A DNA stretch of 64,000 bases from Elusimicrobia bacterium HGW-Elusimicrobia-1 (GCA_002841695.1 PHAN01000005.1:31664-95663); one strand, 5' to 3'. Shown: positions 50,289 to 59,783, counted from the stretch's first letter. Made by a program: numbers and translations. The notes: generated from the sequence alone by a model not told the origin.

Positions 50289-51383
50289 CTATTTCCCCGA
50301 TTTAGTCCGATTACATTGCTTACATAACATCTGGCAATTTTCTGCAATGGTTTTTCCGCCTTCATGCCAAGGTGTTATATGATCCGCTTCCATTTCTTCG
50401 ATTTCAAAATGCTTCTTACATTTTACGCAGATGCCTTTTTTCTTTTCATAAGCTTCTCTTTTCTGTTTTTCGGTAAATGCTCTAATATTCAAGAATTTTT
50501 CTTTTCGAGTCAAAACATACGGATAAATTCCGGATTTTTTTGTTACATCTTCGTCCATCATTAACTCTTTGATCTCGGCTTCTAGTTTTTTAATATCTAA
50601 TTTCTTATTTTTGAATTGGTTGTACTGCTCACCCCAATTTACGCTTGCCATTTCCTTGCGGTAATTCGTAAACGTCTTTCTTGCCCACGCGATAACATCC
50701 TGAAAGTATTGCCATAATTCATCAGCATTTTTATCATGCTGATGCTTGGCCATATAATCTTCTATTTTGCCGTCATTTATCCACGAAAGCGCGGTTTCTA
50801 AATATTCCTGCCGAATTGGCGAACCACTTACCAATTGCCCACCATCATTTGCCAATAAATATGCCGCACAATTTGTTTTGCTAAATTTCAATTTTGCGTC
50901 GGAGAGCCACGGCCCTGTATACACTGCGTTGCGAATTTCTTGGTCGGTCAATTTTTCACCGGCAATGTTGATAATCCTAAACCAGTCCAGCCGTTCCTTG
51001 TCTGTGCCTTCACAGAAGTAAATCATCAGTTCATAATCAAAAATTTTATCCTGTTCTTCTTTGGTCAGATTATGAAAAAAGCGGTCGTTCAGCGAAAAAT
51101 CGCCTGTAACATATTGCCCGATGCTGATGGTGCGCTGTTGGCCGTCTAGCACTTCGTAGCCGCCATCATCTCTAATCATCCAATACATCACATTCAGCGG
51201 AAAAGTGTTCTTGATAGTTTCTATCACGGCATTGCGTTGCTTTTCCTTGTACACAAACTCACGCTGGTATTTTGGACGAATATTTAATTTGCCCTCATAA
51301 GCCGTCACACCACCTTCTTTGGTACTTTCTTTGTAGCCAGCTATTACTTTACGAATTGTAATTTTATGTAGATCAATTTTCAT
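50289..51383 (-). CDS. DUF262 protein with C-terminal HNH nuclease
   Basis: A 364-aa protein: an N-terminal DUF262 (ParB/sulfiredoxin-like) domain with PKYQREFVYKEKQRNAVIET and the signature VLDGQQRTISI, then a helical region, and a C-terminal HNH domain (CVKCKKHFEIEEMEADHITPW, ENCQMLCKQCNRTK) with a zinc-binding cysteine set. DUF262-HNH proteins act in phage defence, as in the GmrSD group. The gene starts 1 bp after the methyltransferase stop, so the pair may form a restriction-modification system in which this is the nuclease. That pairing is inference from position. Confidence 0.88.
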   Translation of the reverse strand: MKIDLHKITIRKVIAGYKESTKEGGVTAYEGKLNIRPKYQREFVYKEKQRNAVIETIKNTFPLNVMYWMIRDDGGYEVLDGQQRTISIGQYVTGDFSLNDRFFHNLTKEEQDKIFDYELMIYFCEGTDKERLDWFRIINIAGEKLTDQEIRNAVYTGPWLSDAKLKFSKTNCAAYLLANDGGQLVSGSPIRQEYLETALSWINDGKIEDYMAKHQHDKNADELWQYFQDVIAWARKTFTNYRKEMASVNWGEQYNQFKNKKLDIKKLEAEIKELMMDEDVTKKSGIYPYVLTRKEKFLNIRAFTEKQKREAYEKKKGICVKCKKHFEIEEMEADHITPWHEGGKTIAENCQMLCKQCNRTKSGK

Positions 51384-51384
51384 A

Positions 51385-52515
51385 TTATTTTTTTCGTATT
51401 ATTTTAATAAGCAAACGTTGATAAACTTTATTTCCATTTATGACGCCAGATGCATTTAAATCATACGTTCCTTTTTTACCAAATAATTCAAAGTATCGTT
51501 TTTTGCACTCTTCGCTGGTATAAATTCTTGTTTTAAATTTGTATAAATCTAAATTTTCACACATACCTAAAATTTTAAATTGATCCGGATTATATTTATT
51601 TAGAAAAGTTATCGGCACCCCCATTACACCGTCGTAATCAGCGGGGATTTCGGAAACTTTTGGCACTTCAATCGCATCGTAATTATCATACTTCAGATAT
51701 TCTTCCGATGTATATTTTTTATAAAGATTGAATTTCTCGTGACGTTTTTCAGTATCCAAATTAGTAAACCACAAACAACCCTTAACAAATAGATATTTTT
51801 CACCATTTTCTATTTTTGAATTAGCAACATTTTCGTTTATTGGATAGCTTTCTGGGACCCGAAACCATTTATTTCTCCCATCCATCGTAATTCCGAGCCA
51901 CATTTTGTTATCTTTTATATACTTAAAACATTCTTTATAGGTAATCGCATTAATATTGCCGATGATTAAAAATTTCTTGTTGTATTCCACCAATTGCGCC
52001 ACATACTCGCGAAAGAGCGAAAACGGCGGATTAGTTACCACAATATCTGCCTGCTTGAGAAGTTCGATACACTCCTCACTGCGAAAATCTCCGTTACCTT
52101 TAAGCGACGCAGAAACATTGGCGTTATGCTTCAATAACCACTTTATATCTTCCAAACCAACCGCGCCGTCGGAATCAAGATCTGATATTTCATTAATTTC
52201 AATTTTTAACGGCTCTTTGCCTTTCGGTTTTAGGCCTTTGACTTCAAAGAGCGGCAACTGTCCTCCGGCAATTGGCGACTTTGTATAACTGGTGGTGATT
52301 AACTTTTTGAGACCAAGGGCATTAAAGTTGGCGGCAAAATATTTGAAAAAGTTGCTCTCGAACGGATCGTCGCAGTTGCAATATACCACCTTGCCACGAA
52401 ACTGATCTTTATAATGCTTCAGTTCTTTTTCAATATCAATAAGCTGAGTATAAAACTCATCTTTTTTTGCTTGGTTTGCCTTGTGTAAGTTTTTATTTGA
52501 AGATTTGGTTGCCAT
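51385..52515 (-). CDS. EcoRI-type adenine-specific DNA methyltransferase
   Basis: A 376-aa N6-adenine methyltransferase. The N-terminus KKDEFYTQLIDIEKELKHY and the region GKVVYCNCDDPFESNFFKYF are typical of the EcoRI methyltransferase family, with the catalytic motif NPPF in ADIVVTNPPFSLFREY. It would protect host DNA from the adjacent HNH protein. No strong ribosome site is visible; the gene follows tRNA-Ser by 69 bp and might share its transcript. AT-rich like the rest of the island. Confidence 0.9.
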   Translation of the reverse strand: MATKSSNKNLHKANQAKKDEFYTQLIDIEKELKHYKDQFRGKVVYCNCDDPFESNFFKYFAANFNALGLKKLITTSYTKSPIAGGQLPLFEVKGLKPKGKEPLKIEINEISDLDSDGAVGLEDIKWLLKHNANVSASLKGNGDFRSEECIELLKQADIVVTNPPFSLFREYVAQLVEYNKKFLIIGNINAITYKECFKYIKDNKMWLGITMDGRNKWFRVPESYPINENVANSKIENGEKYLFVKGCLWFTNLDTEKRHEKFNLYKKYTSEEYLKYDNYDAIEVPKVSEIPADYDGVMGVPITFLNKYNPDQFKILGMCENLDLYKFKTRIYTSEECKKRYFELFGKKGTYDLNASGVINGNKVYQRLLIKIIRKK

Positions 52516-52584
52516 AATTTATTTCATTAAATCATCAAGCGAAACGGCGAGGTAACTTCCTGTGATTTCACAAAAAGTGAAGTT

Positions 52585-52675
52585 TGGCGGAGAGGGCGAG
52601 ATTCGAACTCGCGGTACGCACAAGGCGCACATCGGTTTTCAAGACCGACGCCTTCAACCACTCGGCCACCTCTCC
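52585..52675 (-). tRNA. tRNA-Ser (anticodon TGA)
   Basis: A 91-nt class II tRNA: acceptor GGAGAGG/CCTCTCC, discriminator G and encoded CCA, anticodon loop CTTGAAA (TGA), a long variable arm, and T-arm GCGAG TTCGAAT CTCGC. Its 5' end is 1 nt after the serS stop, and the AT-rich defence island begins at its 3' end. Confidence 0.97.
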
Positions 52676-52676
52676 A

Positions 52677-53954
52677 TCATCCGATTTTATCAAATCCCGT
52701 GTACTTTCTTAAACACTCCGGCACTGTAAGTGTTCCATCGGGATTTTGATAATTTTCGAGTATCGCGGCGAAGGTTCGCCCCACGGCCAGGCCGGAGGCG
52801 TTCAAAGTGTGAAGCAGGCCGGGTTTTTCTATCTTGCCGTTGGCGGGCTTGGGACGGTATTTTATCTTCATTCTTCTGGCCTGAAAATCTCTGAAATTAG
52901 AAACCGAAGAAATTTCCCTCCACCTTTTTTCCCCGGGCATCCAGACCTCTATATCGTAAGTTTTGGCGGCGGCAAAACCCAGATCGCCGGCGCACAAAAG
53001 CACAACACGGTAAGGAATGTTCAAAACTTTCAAAACTTCCTCGGCGTCAGCCAAAAGCGTTTCGTGCTCGGCATCGGAAGTCCAAGGCGCGGCGAACTTT
53101 ATGAGCTCAATTTTATTGAATTGATGATTGCGTATAAGTCCTCTGGTGTCCTGACCGTGGGAACCGGCTTCGCGGCGGAAACAGGCGGAATAGGAGGCGT
53201 ATTTTTTTGGCAGTTCCTGTTCCGGAATTATTTCCTCGCGGTGAATATTGGTAACGGAAACCTCGGCAGTAGGAATCAGGTATAAATCGTCGTCGGAACA
53301 GCGGAACACTTCGCTTTCAAACTTGGGAAGCTGCCCCGTACCCTGCATAGTTTTTCTGTTGACAAGATACGGAGCCATTATCTCCGTATAGCCGCGCGAT
53401 ATGTGCAAATCCAGCATAAAACTTATTATGGCGCGCTCAAGGGCCGCTCCGCGGTTTTTCAGAACCGTAAAACGCGACCCCGAAATTTTGGCTGCCGCGG
53501 CAAAGTCCAGAATTCCCAGCGCCTCGCCCACTTCCCAATGCGGTTTAACCGAATCTCCGGGGGATTTTCTGTCCCCCGCTTCGCGCACAACGGGATTGGC
53601 GGAGGCATCGGCTCCGTCGGGAGTCGACTCGTCGGGGATGTTGGGGATGCGTAAAACGGCGTCTTCGATTTTCTGCTCTACGGAAATAAGAAACTGTTCC
53701 TTCTCTTTGAGTTCCGTCTTGGATTCCTCGACTTCGGACTTCAACTGCGCCGCGTCGAGGCCTTCTTTCTGAATGCGGCATATCTTCTGCGATAACTCGT
53801 TGCGGAGGCGGCGCAGCGTTTCTATGTCGCCTATAAGCTGCCTGCGGGAAGCGTCGTGAGTCAGAAGTTCGTCGAGATAAAAATTCCCCCCGCGACGGCC
53901 CAGCGCCGCGCGTATTTTGGCGGTATTGTCCCTTATCTGTTTGATGTCGAGCAT
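52677..53954 (-). CDS. serS: Seryl-tRNA synthetase
   Basis: Charges tRNA-Ser. A 425-aa class II synthetase: N-terminal coiled-coil arm (about 30-100), motif 2 in ACFRREAGSHGQDTRGLIR, and motif 3 in NASGLAVGRTFAAILENYQN. Its start overlaps the tyrS stop by 1 bp (TAATG), and its stop is one base before the tRNA-Ser(TGA) gene, its own substrate. Confidence 0.97.
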   Translation of the reverse strand: MLDIKQIRDNTAKIRAALGRRGGNFYLDELLTHDASRRQLIGDIETLRRLRNELSQKICRIQKEGLDAAQLKSEVEESKTELKEKEQFLISVEQKIEDAVLRIPNIPDESTPDGADASANPVVREAGDRKSPGDSVKPHWEVGEALGILDFAAAAKISGSRFTVLKNRGAALERAIISFMLDLHISRGYTEIMAPYLVNRKTMQGTGQLPKFESEVFRCSDDDLYLIPTAEVSVTNIHREEIIPEQELPKKYASYSACFRREAGSHGQDTRGLIRNHQFNKIELIKFAAPWTSDAEHETLLADAEEVLKVLNIPYRVVLLCAGDLGFAAAKTYDIEVWMPGEKRWREISSVSNFRDFQARRMKIKYRPKPANGKIEKPGLLHTLNASGLAVGRTFAAILENYQNPDGTLTVPECLRKYTGFDKIG

Positions 53955-55153
53955 TATCCGGTTTCCTTTTTCCTGAAAATGATTTTCCTAAAATTTTTCT
54001 TTCCAGCCTGAAGAATGAAATCTCTGGCGGCGGAGACGGGGGTGTCTTTGGATATTTTTTCACCCGCCACGCGAACAGCGCCTTGCGATATGAGACGACG
54101 CGCCTCGGTTTTCGACGGGGACAGCCCCGAAGACATCAGGATTTCACTGAGCATAACTTCGCCGGAATAGGGCACGGAGTGCTCGGCGATGTCGTCGGGA
54201 AGTCCGCCCTGCTTGAATATCTTGTCGAACTCTTCGCGGGCATCGGCGGCCGTCTTCGACCCATAGTAACGCCCGACTATTAATTCGGCGAGACGGGCCT
54301 TCGCCTCTCTGGGATGCCCGGCTTTCACGGCCGCAAGATCCTCGACGGTGAGAAGTTCGTACCACCGGTACATCATATCGTCCGAGACGGACATCACTTT
54401 TCCGAAAATATCGCGCGGAGAATCATTGAGCGCCACGTGATTCCCGTAAGATTTGGACATTTTTTTGACGCCGTCGAGGCCTTCGAGTATAGGCATTGTG
54501 ATTACGACCTGCGGCTCCTGTCCGGCGTTTTTTTGAAGATCTCTGCCGACAAGAAGATTGAACTTCTGGTCGGTTCCGCCTATTTCCACGTCGGCGGAGA
54601 CCGCCACCGAATCGTATCCCTGAAGCAGCGGGTAAAGAAACTCAAGTATCGTAATGTCCGCGCCTTTCTTAAATCGTTCGGAGAAATCCGCGCGGTGCAG
54701 CATTTGGGCGACCGTAGCCGAGCGGGCCAGTTTGAGTATGCCGTCGAGGCCCAGCGGATAGAGCCAGTGTGAATTGTGAACTACTTCGGTTTTATCGGCA
54801 TCGAGAACCTTGAAGACCTGCCCTACGTATGTCTCCGAGTTGGCCAGGATGTCTTTTTCGTCGAGCATGGGCCGCGTCTGAGCGCGGCCCGACGGATCCC
54901 CGATTTTAGCCGTAAAATCCCCGATTATAAAAATTATCTTGTGTCCCAGTTCCTGAAAGGTTTTGAGTTTATTTAAGACGACCGTATGCCCCAAATGAAT
55001 GTCGGGCGACGTGGGATCCACTCCGAACTTGATTCTGAGCGGTTTCCCCCTGGCGAGTTTTAGAATCAGTTCGTTTTCGCTTATGATTTCCGAGGCGCCG
55101 CGCTTGATGGACTCCAGCGTCCTGGCGACGGACAGGTTGTTTTTATTCGTCAT
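53954..55153 (-). CDS. tyrS: Tyrosyl-tRNA synthetase
   Basis: Charges tRNA-Tyr. A 399-aa class I synthetase with HLGH (in SPDIHLGHTVVL), KMSKS (VKKMSKSYGN) and a C-terminal S4 RNA-binding domain (LSPSKTEARRLISQGAVRVAG). The start at 55153 (MTNKNNLSVARTLES) overlaps the csaB stop as ATGA; the extra 15 codons upstream belong to csaB. The length and the KMSKS variant suit the TyrZ-like branch. Confidence 0.96.
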   Translation of the reverse strand: MTNKNNLSVARTLESIKRGASEIISENELILKLARGKPLRIKFGVDPTSPDIHLGHTVVLNKLKTFQELGHKIIFIIGDFTAKIGDPSGRAQTRPMLDEKDILANSETYVGQVFKVLDADKTEVVHNSHWLYPLGLDGILKLARSATVAQMLHRADFSERFKKGADITILEFLYPLLQGYDSVAVSADVEIGGTDQKFNLLVGRDLQKNAGQEPQVVITMPILEGLDGVKKMSKSYGNHVALNDSPRDIFGKVMSVSDDMMYRWYELLTVEDLAAVKAGHPREAKARLAELIVGRYYGSKTAADAREEFDKIFKQGGLPDDIAEHSVPYSGEVMLSEILMSSGLSPSKTEARRLISQGAVRVAGEKISKDTPVSAARDFILQAGKKNFRKIIFRKKETG

Positions 55154-56277
55154 CGCGATGCTCCGTAATTGTCCGACGTACCGGCCGCGAAATTCCACAC
55201 CGGCGAAAGCGCCGCGGCCGCCGCCGGCTCCACAAGCCGTCGAAGCCGACGGGAGGATTCGGCTATTTTGCTCTTAAAATCGTCGGACCAGCGGATTGTG
55301 TCCGCCACCACGGCCATTATAGTTTCCTCGCCGGAATTATCGAGGTCGTCTATGCGCTCGTAAATATTTTTTTGACCTATTTCGCGCAGGAACAGATCTG
55401 ATTTTCTATCCGCCGAGATGCCGCAAACGGGTATACCCATAGACGCGGCCAAAATTATTCCGTGCAGGCGGGCGCTTATAACCACATCCGACGAGGCGAT
55501 CTCGGCGGCCGCGCCGGCGATAGATTCCCATACGACGACTTCGCAAGGCATAGTCATGGCGCCGGCTATGCGGGTTGCGTACTTAAAATCCTCAATTTTG
55601 TGAAACGGCAGTATTTTGACGCGCGCGCCGAAACGCCGGGCGCAGGCATCCGCCAGCCGCGCCCAAAATTGCACGTCCGACTTTTGAAACCGGCGAGGAA
55701 CAAGTGTAATCCGCTTTGCGCCGGATGCGGTGGCGGCGGATTTAAGAAGCGGCGCGGCAAAATCGTCCGGAAGGGCGGCGACAAAATCGGCAACTCTGAG
55801 AGCATCGCCTCTGAACGAGTCCATAAAACATTTCGATTCGTCGTCTCTTACGGAAACGGAATCCGCCAGGACAAGAATGCGGCGGGCCAGCCATGTATTG
55901 AATTTTTTGAGACGGTCCACACCGACGGCGCACAGTGAAACTTTCTTACCCAGAAGTTTGGCCGCCAAAATGAGGCCGAAATAATAATACAGGGATAAAC
56001 TCGAAGTTTTATCCTGGAAAATTCCGCCGCCGCCGATGATAAGAATATCGCACCACGACAGCGCGGCAATCACGACCGCGGGCGATTTGCGGCGTACCGC
56101 AGAAACATCCGGCGGCGAGGAAGTGACCGCGGGGTCGCCGGTCAGCACTTTTATGTCGCATCCGCCGGCGCGCGCGTTTTCAAACTCTAAACGAATCCGG
56201 CGCACCAGCTCGGAAAGAATTATTTCATCGCCGAGATTGCCCATGCCGTAATAACCGGCGATAAGCACTTTGCTCAT
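55150..56277 (-). CDS. csaB: CsaB-type polysaccharide pyruvyl transferase
   Basis: Adds pyruvate to a cell-wall or surface polysaccharide. A 375-aa protein: MSKVLIAGYYGMGNLGDEIIL, GGGGIFQDKTSS, SVRDDESK and VVISARLHGIILAASMGIPV are as in CsaB. The start at 56277 overlaps the DUF5693 stop as ATGA. CsaB-modified polymers anchor SLH-domain proteins in many bacteria; no SLH protein is visible in the window. Confidence 0.92.
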   Translation of the reverse strand: MSKVLIAGYYGMGNLGDEIILSELVRRIRLEFENARAGGCDIKVLTGDPAVTSSPPDVSAVRRKSPAVVIAALSWCDILIIGGGGIFQDKTSSLSLYYYFGLILAAKLLGKKVSLCAVGVDRLKKFNTWLARRILVLADSVSVRDDESKCFMDSFRGDALRVADFVAALPDDFAAPLLKSAATASGAKRITLVPRRFQKSDVQFWARLADACARRFGARVKILPFHKIEDFKYATRIAGAMTMPCEVVVWESIAGAAAEIASSDVVISARLHGIILAASMGIPVCGISADRKSDLFLREIGQKNIYERIDDLDNSGEETIMAVVADTIRWSDDFKSKIAESSRRLRRLVEPAAAAALSPVWNFAAGTSDNYGASR

Positions 56278-57998
56278 TTTGTTTTCCATATTTTAAGAGC
56301 GCTCAGATCCGACGGGATTTTTATGCCGGCCATCCCGATGGCGGCGTCGACAGCCACGCCGACGGCTCCGCCGGCCAGCATACCCGCCAATGTGCGCCAC
56401 ACCGAAACGACAAGCGGGGTGTGAGTGTGCAAAAACGTATTGATCGCCGAAACACAGGCAAGGGCGCCCAGGGCCAAAAATATTCTGTTGCGACGGCGGA
56501 AAGCAAGCCAAAGAAACGGCTGACCCACCGCGATTTCTTTCCATCTGGGACGGACTACGAACAACCGCTCCAGAACATCCCTCAATTTCAACTCTACCGA
56601 CGGGACGAAACCGTTATTTCCGCTGCGCCACAGCACAACCCCCGCGGCGGCAACAAGAAACAGCGCGGCGACGGCATGATATATTTTGACGTTTTTGAGA
56701 GCGATGTCGCGGGCTTCGGAAGCGTCGAAGACGACAAGAAATACCGCCGCCCACGAAGCCGCCAGTAAAAATCTAATCCCCGACGGCCTGTTTAATCCTG
56801 CCAAAAAATCCGCGGATGAGACGAAGGATGACACGAACAGGGCGCCGCCCAAAACGGCCGCGTTGAAAAAAGCGAACGCCGCAATGGGCTTAACTTCAAG
56901 AAGATACGCGCGGGCGAGCATGACAAGCGCCGCCGGCAGCGCAAGCGCGAAACAAAAAGCCACGGCTTTTCTTAACGGCGCAAGGGGCGGATACGCGAAC
57001 TGCGAACGCGCCGCAAGCAAAGCCGCCGACGACGACGGAGCGCCAACGGCAAATCCGTTTTTTTTAAGCCGCCGCGACAGCGCTTTTATGATGTCGAGAT
57101 TGGCGTCGATTGTTTTTTTGTCGTCTATGGGCACTCTGAAAAATCTGATTCCGCGCTCGCGGGCGGCGCGCTCATAGCGGGCAACCTCTTCGACCGCCGT
57201 CATTGTCCTTTTTTCGGCCACCGAGAGCGAATGCCCCCGAACCACGGCGGACGGCGGGAACTCGGCAATCGCCGCCGAGGGATAAAATTCGTACGACACC
57301 GCCGGGAACATCGCCGCCATTTTGGAAGCGAACGCGCCGTCAAACCCGAAGGCGCCGCGGCCGGCGTCCAATATGACGGCCGATATTTTTTCGCGCGGCA
57401 ACTCCAAAAGCCACGAAGCGTCGCCGTCGGGCGAAGGCGCCGGCGCCGCCCTGAATCCGTACTTCTCGATGGTAAGCCATTTGCGTCTGGAAAATCCCAC
57501 CGGCAGCGAACTTAACGAAGGACGCCCGCCGGCTTTTACATAAATAAATCTTCTTGAGCCGTAACTGACCGCATTAATCTCGGCGAAATATCTTTTTTTG
57601 AATATCCCGCCGTAGTATGCCGCCGACGCGGCGTCGTTTACGATGAATGTGTCGGCTCTCAGAACCGAACCGGCCGTCAGGACGTCCAGCAAACGAAGGC
57701 GGGCATAGTCCTGGGCGGAAATAAACACCGCCTCCTGCGCCGCCTCGAGGGAAGCCGGAGTTTCCTCCTCTATAATTACGGCGCCGGCTCCGGCGGCTTT
57801 GAGCCGGTCGAGGAAATCATCCATTTTATAATTGTTGGATGCGGCTGCCGTTTCGGCCTCCGCGTACGAGAAAGCTATTTCTACGGATACAGATCCGCGC
57901 TCGGCCATAAACCTCTCATATAGAGCCGCCGCAGACCATGCGAGCACGGCCGCTATGGCCGAAACAATGACCGTCTTTCTTATTATTGAAATGCTCAT
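56274..57998 (-). CDS. DUF5693 family membrane protein
   Basis: A 574-aa protein with an N-terminal membrane anchor (IIRKTVIVSAIAAVLAWSAA), a long extracytoplasmic alpha/beta domain (about 35-320) and about seven membrane helices from 325 onward (AVAFCFALALPAALVMLA, AAVFLVVFDAS and others). Proteins of this type are commonly encoded next to csaB, as here, with an ATGA overlap; the role is unknown but probably in envelope polymer assembly. Confidence 0.85.
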   Translation of the reverse strand: MSISIIRKTVIVSAIAAVLAWSAAALYERFMAERGSVSVEIAFSYAEAETAAASNNYKMDDFLDRLKAAGAGAVIIEEETPASLEAAQEAVFISAQDYARLRLLDVLTAGSVLRADTFIVNDAASAAYYGGIFKKRYFAEINAVSYGSRRFIYVKAGGRPSLSSLPVGFSRRKWLTIEKYGFRAAPAPSPDGDASWLLELPREKISAVILDAGRGAFGFDGAFASKMAAMFPAVSYEFYPSAAIAEFPPSAVVRGHSLSVAEKRTMTAVEEVARYERAARERGIRFFRVPIDDKKTIDANLDIIKALSRRLKKNGFAVGAPSSSAALLAARSQFAYPPLAPLRKAVAFCFALALPAALVMLARAYLLEVKPIAAFAFFNAAVLGGALFVSSFVSSADFLAGLNRPSGIRFLLAASWAAVFLVVFDASEARDIALKNVKIYHAVAALFLVAAAGVVLWRSGNNGFVPSVELKLRDVLERLFVVRPRWKEIAVGQPFLWLAFRRRNRIFLALGALACVSAINTFLHTHTPLVVSVWRTLAGMLAGGAVGVAVDAAIGMAGIKIPSDLSALKIWKTK

Positions 57999-58044
57999 AA
58001 ATTCATTGTGTTTGCGGATTTTCCGGCGGGCGCAAGGAGCAATA

Positions 58045-58680
58045 CTATTTAACTTTCATCAACACTTCCATGGCTTGAGCGCGGATGGTTTCATCGTTAA
58101 GGGCTTCGAGTAAAACCGGCACGGCCGCGCGGCCTATATTCCCCAGCGCCTCGACGGCATACCTGCGTACAACTTCGTTGGGATCTTTTAATTGCATCGC
58201 CAAAAACGGAACGGCTCTTTTATCCCCTATGAGTCCCAGAGCGACCGACGCCTGCATTTTTATCTGGGGATTTTTTTCCCGGAGGGCCAGTATCAGCGCC
58301 GGCACCGCCTGTTTCTCTTTGAGAAGACCCAGAACTCCGGCCACGGTGACTCTTACTTCCTCGGATTCGTCCTCCAGAAGACGTATCAAATCCGCCACCG
58401 CCGAGCGCGCGCCGATTTTGCCCAGAGCAAGGGCGGCCTTTTGCCTTATTATGTGAAGGGGATCACTCAGAAGTTGAACGAGGGAGCGTACTGATTTTTT
58501 TTCTTTTAGACGGCCGGCAATTTCTACGGAAACCGCCCTTATGAGCGGGTCGGGATTCTTAAGGTTTTTTTCAAGGGACGAAGTTATATCGGACACAGAC
58601 GGCGGGGGCGACAGCGAGGCCGGAACACCGCGGGGCGCGACCCTGATTATCCGGCGAAGAAGTTTGGGAAACAGTGCCAT
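58045..58680 (-). CDS. HEAT-repeat protein 1
   Basis: A 211-aa solenoid of about five HEAT/PBS-lyase-like repeats with the pattern (D/N)PxxxVRxxAxxALGxIG, for example SDPLHIIRQKAALALGKIG and KDPNEVVRRYAVEALGNIG. No catalytic motif. It is a paralogue of the next gene upstream, and both probably act as scaffolds. Confidence 0.88.
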   Translation of the reverse strand: MALFPKLLRRIIRVAPRGVPASLSPPPSVSDITSSLEKNLKNPDPLIRAVSVEIAGRLKEKKSVRSLVQLLSDPLHIIRQKAALALGKIGARSAVADLIRLLEDESEEVRVTVAGVLGLLKEKQAVPALILALREKNPQIKMQASVALGLIGDKRAVPFLAMQLKDPNEVVRRYAVEALGNIGRAAVPVLLEALNDETIRAQAMEVLMKVK

Positions 58681-58711
58681 GCTTTAGACGACCGGATGCT
58701 GTCTGAAAGAT

Positions 58712-59371
58712 TTATTTTATCTTTACCAGCGCCTGCGCGGCGTGAGATTTTACGCGGTCATCTTTGAGCGCCATAAGAAGAGCCGGTATGGCCGCGCGGC
58801 CGATATGGCCGAGGGCCTCGCAAGCGTACTTCCTGACAAGTTCGTTTGAATCCGCAAGAACGCCGTAGAGCGGAGAAACCGCCTGCGGATCGCCTATGAC
58901 TCCCAGAGACACGGCGGCCTTCATTCGGGCAAGCGGGCTGGGGTCCCGCAAAGATTGTATCAGGGCGGGCACGGCGATGCGGTCTTTAAGATGTCCCAAA
59001 ACGCCGGCCACGGTGACTCTTACTTCCTCGGATTCGTCGCCCAGGGCTTCTATCAGCGGCGCCACGGCGGCGCGGTCGCCTATGTGTCCAAGCGCAATGG
59101 CGGCTTTTTCTCTGACATATTTAGAATGGTCTTTGAGACATTTTATCAGTTGGGAAATGGCTTTGCGTTCGCGCATCTTGCCCAGCACTTCGGCTGAGAT
59201 TGAACGCACGAAAGGGTCGGAATCGAGCAAAGAATCTATGAGGGCATCGGCGGATTTTCGCTTCAGCTGCGTGTCCATTATTTCCACGGCGGCCGAATGC
59301 GCGTCTTTGGAACCGATTTTGACTACACTGCCCCTGGGCAGCATAAAAGAAGGAAGTTTTATTTTAAGCAT
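58712..59371 (-). CDS. HEAT-repeat protein 2
   Basis: A 219-aa paralogue of the preceding protein, with shared stretches such as ESEEVRVTVAGVLGHLK. The start at 59371 (MLKIKLPSFMLPRGSVVK) is used because the longer frame runs into tRNA-Leu. The nearly identical repeat segment in both genes indicates a recent duplication or gene conversion. Confidence 0.88.
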   Translation of the reverse strand: MLKIKLPSFMLPRGSVVKIGSKDAHSAAVEIMDTQLKRKSADALIDSLLDSDPFVRSISAEVLGKMRERKAISQLIKCLKDHSKYVREKAAIALGHIGDRAAVAPLIEALGDESEEVRVTVAGVLGHLKDRIAVPALIQSLRDPSPLARMKAAVSLGVIGDPQAVSPLYGVLADSNELVRKYACEALGHIGRAAIPALLMALKDDRVKSHAAQALVKIK

Positions 59372-59384
59372 ATATTTTTTTAAT

Positions 59385-59466
59385 TGCCCGGGGTGGGAAT
59401 CGAACCCACACGGTGTGAACCATACGCCCCTCAAACGTACGCGTCTGCCAGTTCCGCCACCCGGGC
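59385..59466 (-). tRNA. tRNA-Leu (anticodon GAG)
   Basis: An 82-nt class II tRNA: acceptor GCCCGGG/CCCGGGC, discriminator A, anticodon stem TACGT/GCGTA with loop TTGAGGG (GAG), and T-arm GTGGG TTCGATT CCCAC. CCA is not encoded. It lies between secG (23 bp) and the HEAT genes. Confidence 0.95.
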
Positions 59467-59489
59467 TTTTCCAGATTTGCCAGAAAGAA

Positions 59490-59756
59490 CTATTGACTCT
59501 GAGTCACGGCCACGCTTTCGTAGTGCCGGCTCGAAGCCATAAACGTCAACGATAAACTCGTCAAAACAAAAACCACGGCGATGGTGATGGTGGCCTTGCG
59601 CATAAAACTTCCGCCCGACGGAGCGCTGAATAACTGCTCCGAGCCGCCGCCTCCGAAAAGTCCGGCCAGGCCGGCGCCTTTGCCCGATTGAAGAAGGATT
59701 ATCAGTATCAGAGCCGCGGATGCCGTCACATGCAGAATGCTTACCAGATTGTACAT
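59490..59756 (-). CDS. secG: Preprotein translocase subunit SecG
   Basis: An 88-aa subunit of the SecYEG channel: two membrane helices (VSILHVTASAALILIILL and ITIAVVFVLTSLSLTFMA) around the conserved loop QSGKGAGLAGLFGGGG. It follows apgM and precedes tRNA-Leu; a secG-tRNA-Leu order is common in bacteria. Confidence 0.95.
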   Translation of the reverse strand: MYNLVSILHVTASAALILIILLQSGKGAGLAGLFGGGGSEQLFSAPSGGSFMRKATITIAVVFVLTSLSLTFMASSRHYESVAVTQSQ

Positions 59757-59783
59757 AATTTTTCGCTCCTGTCCGGATAAAAA

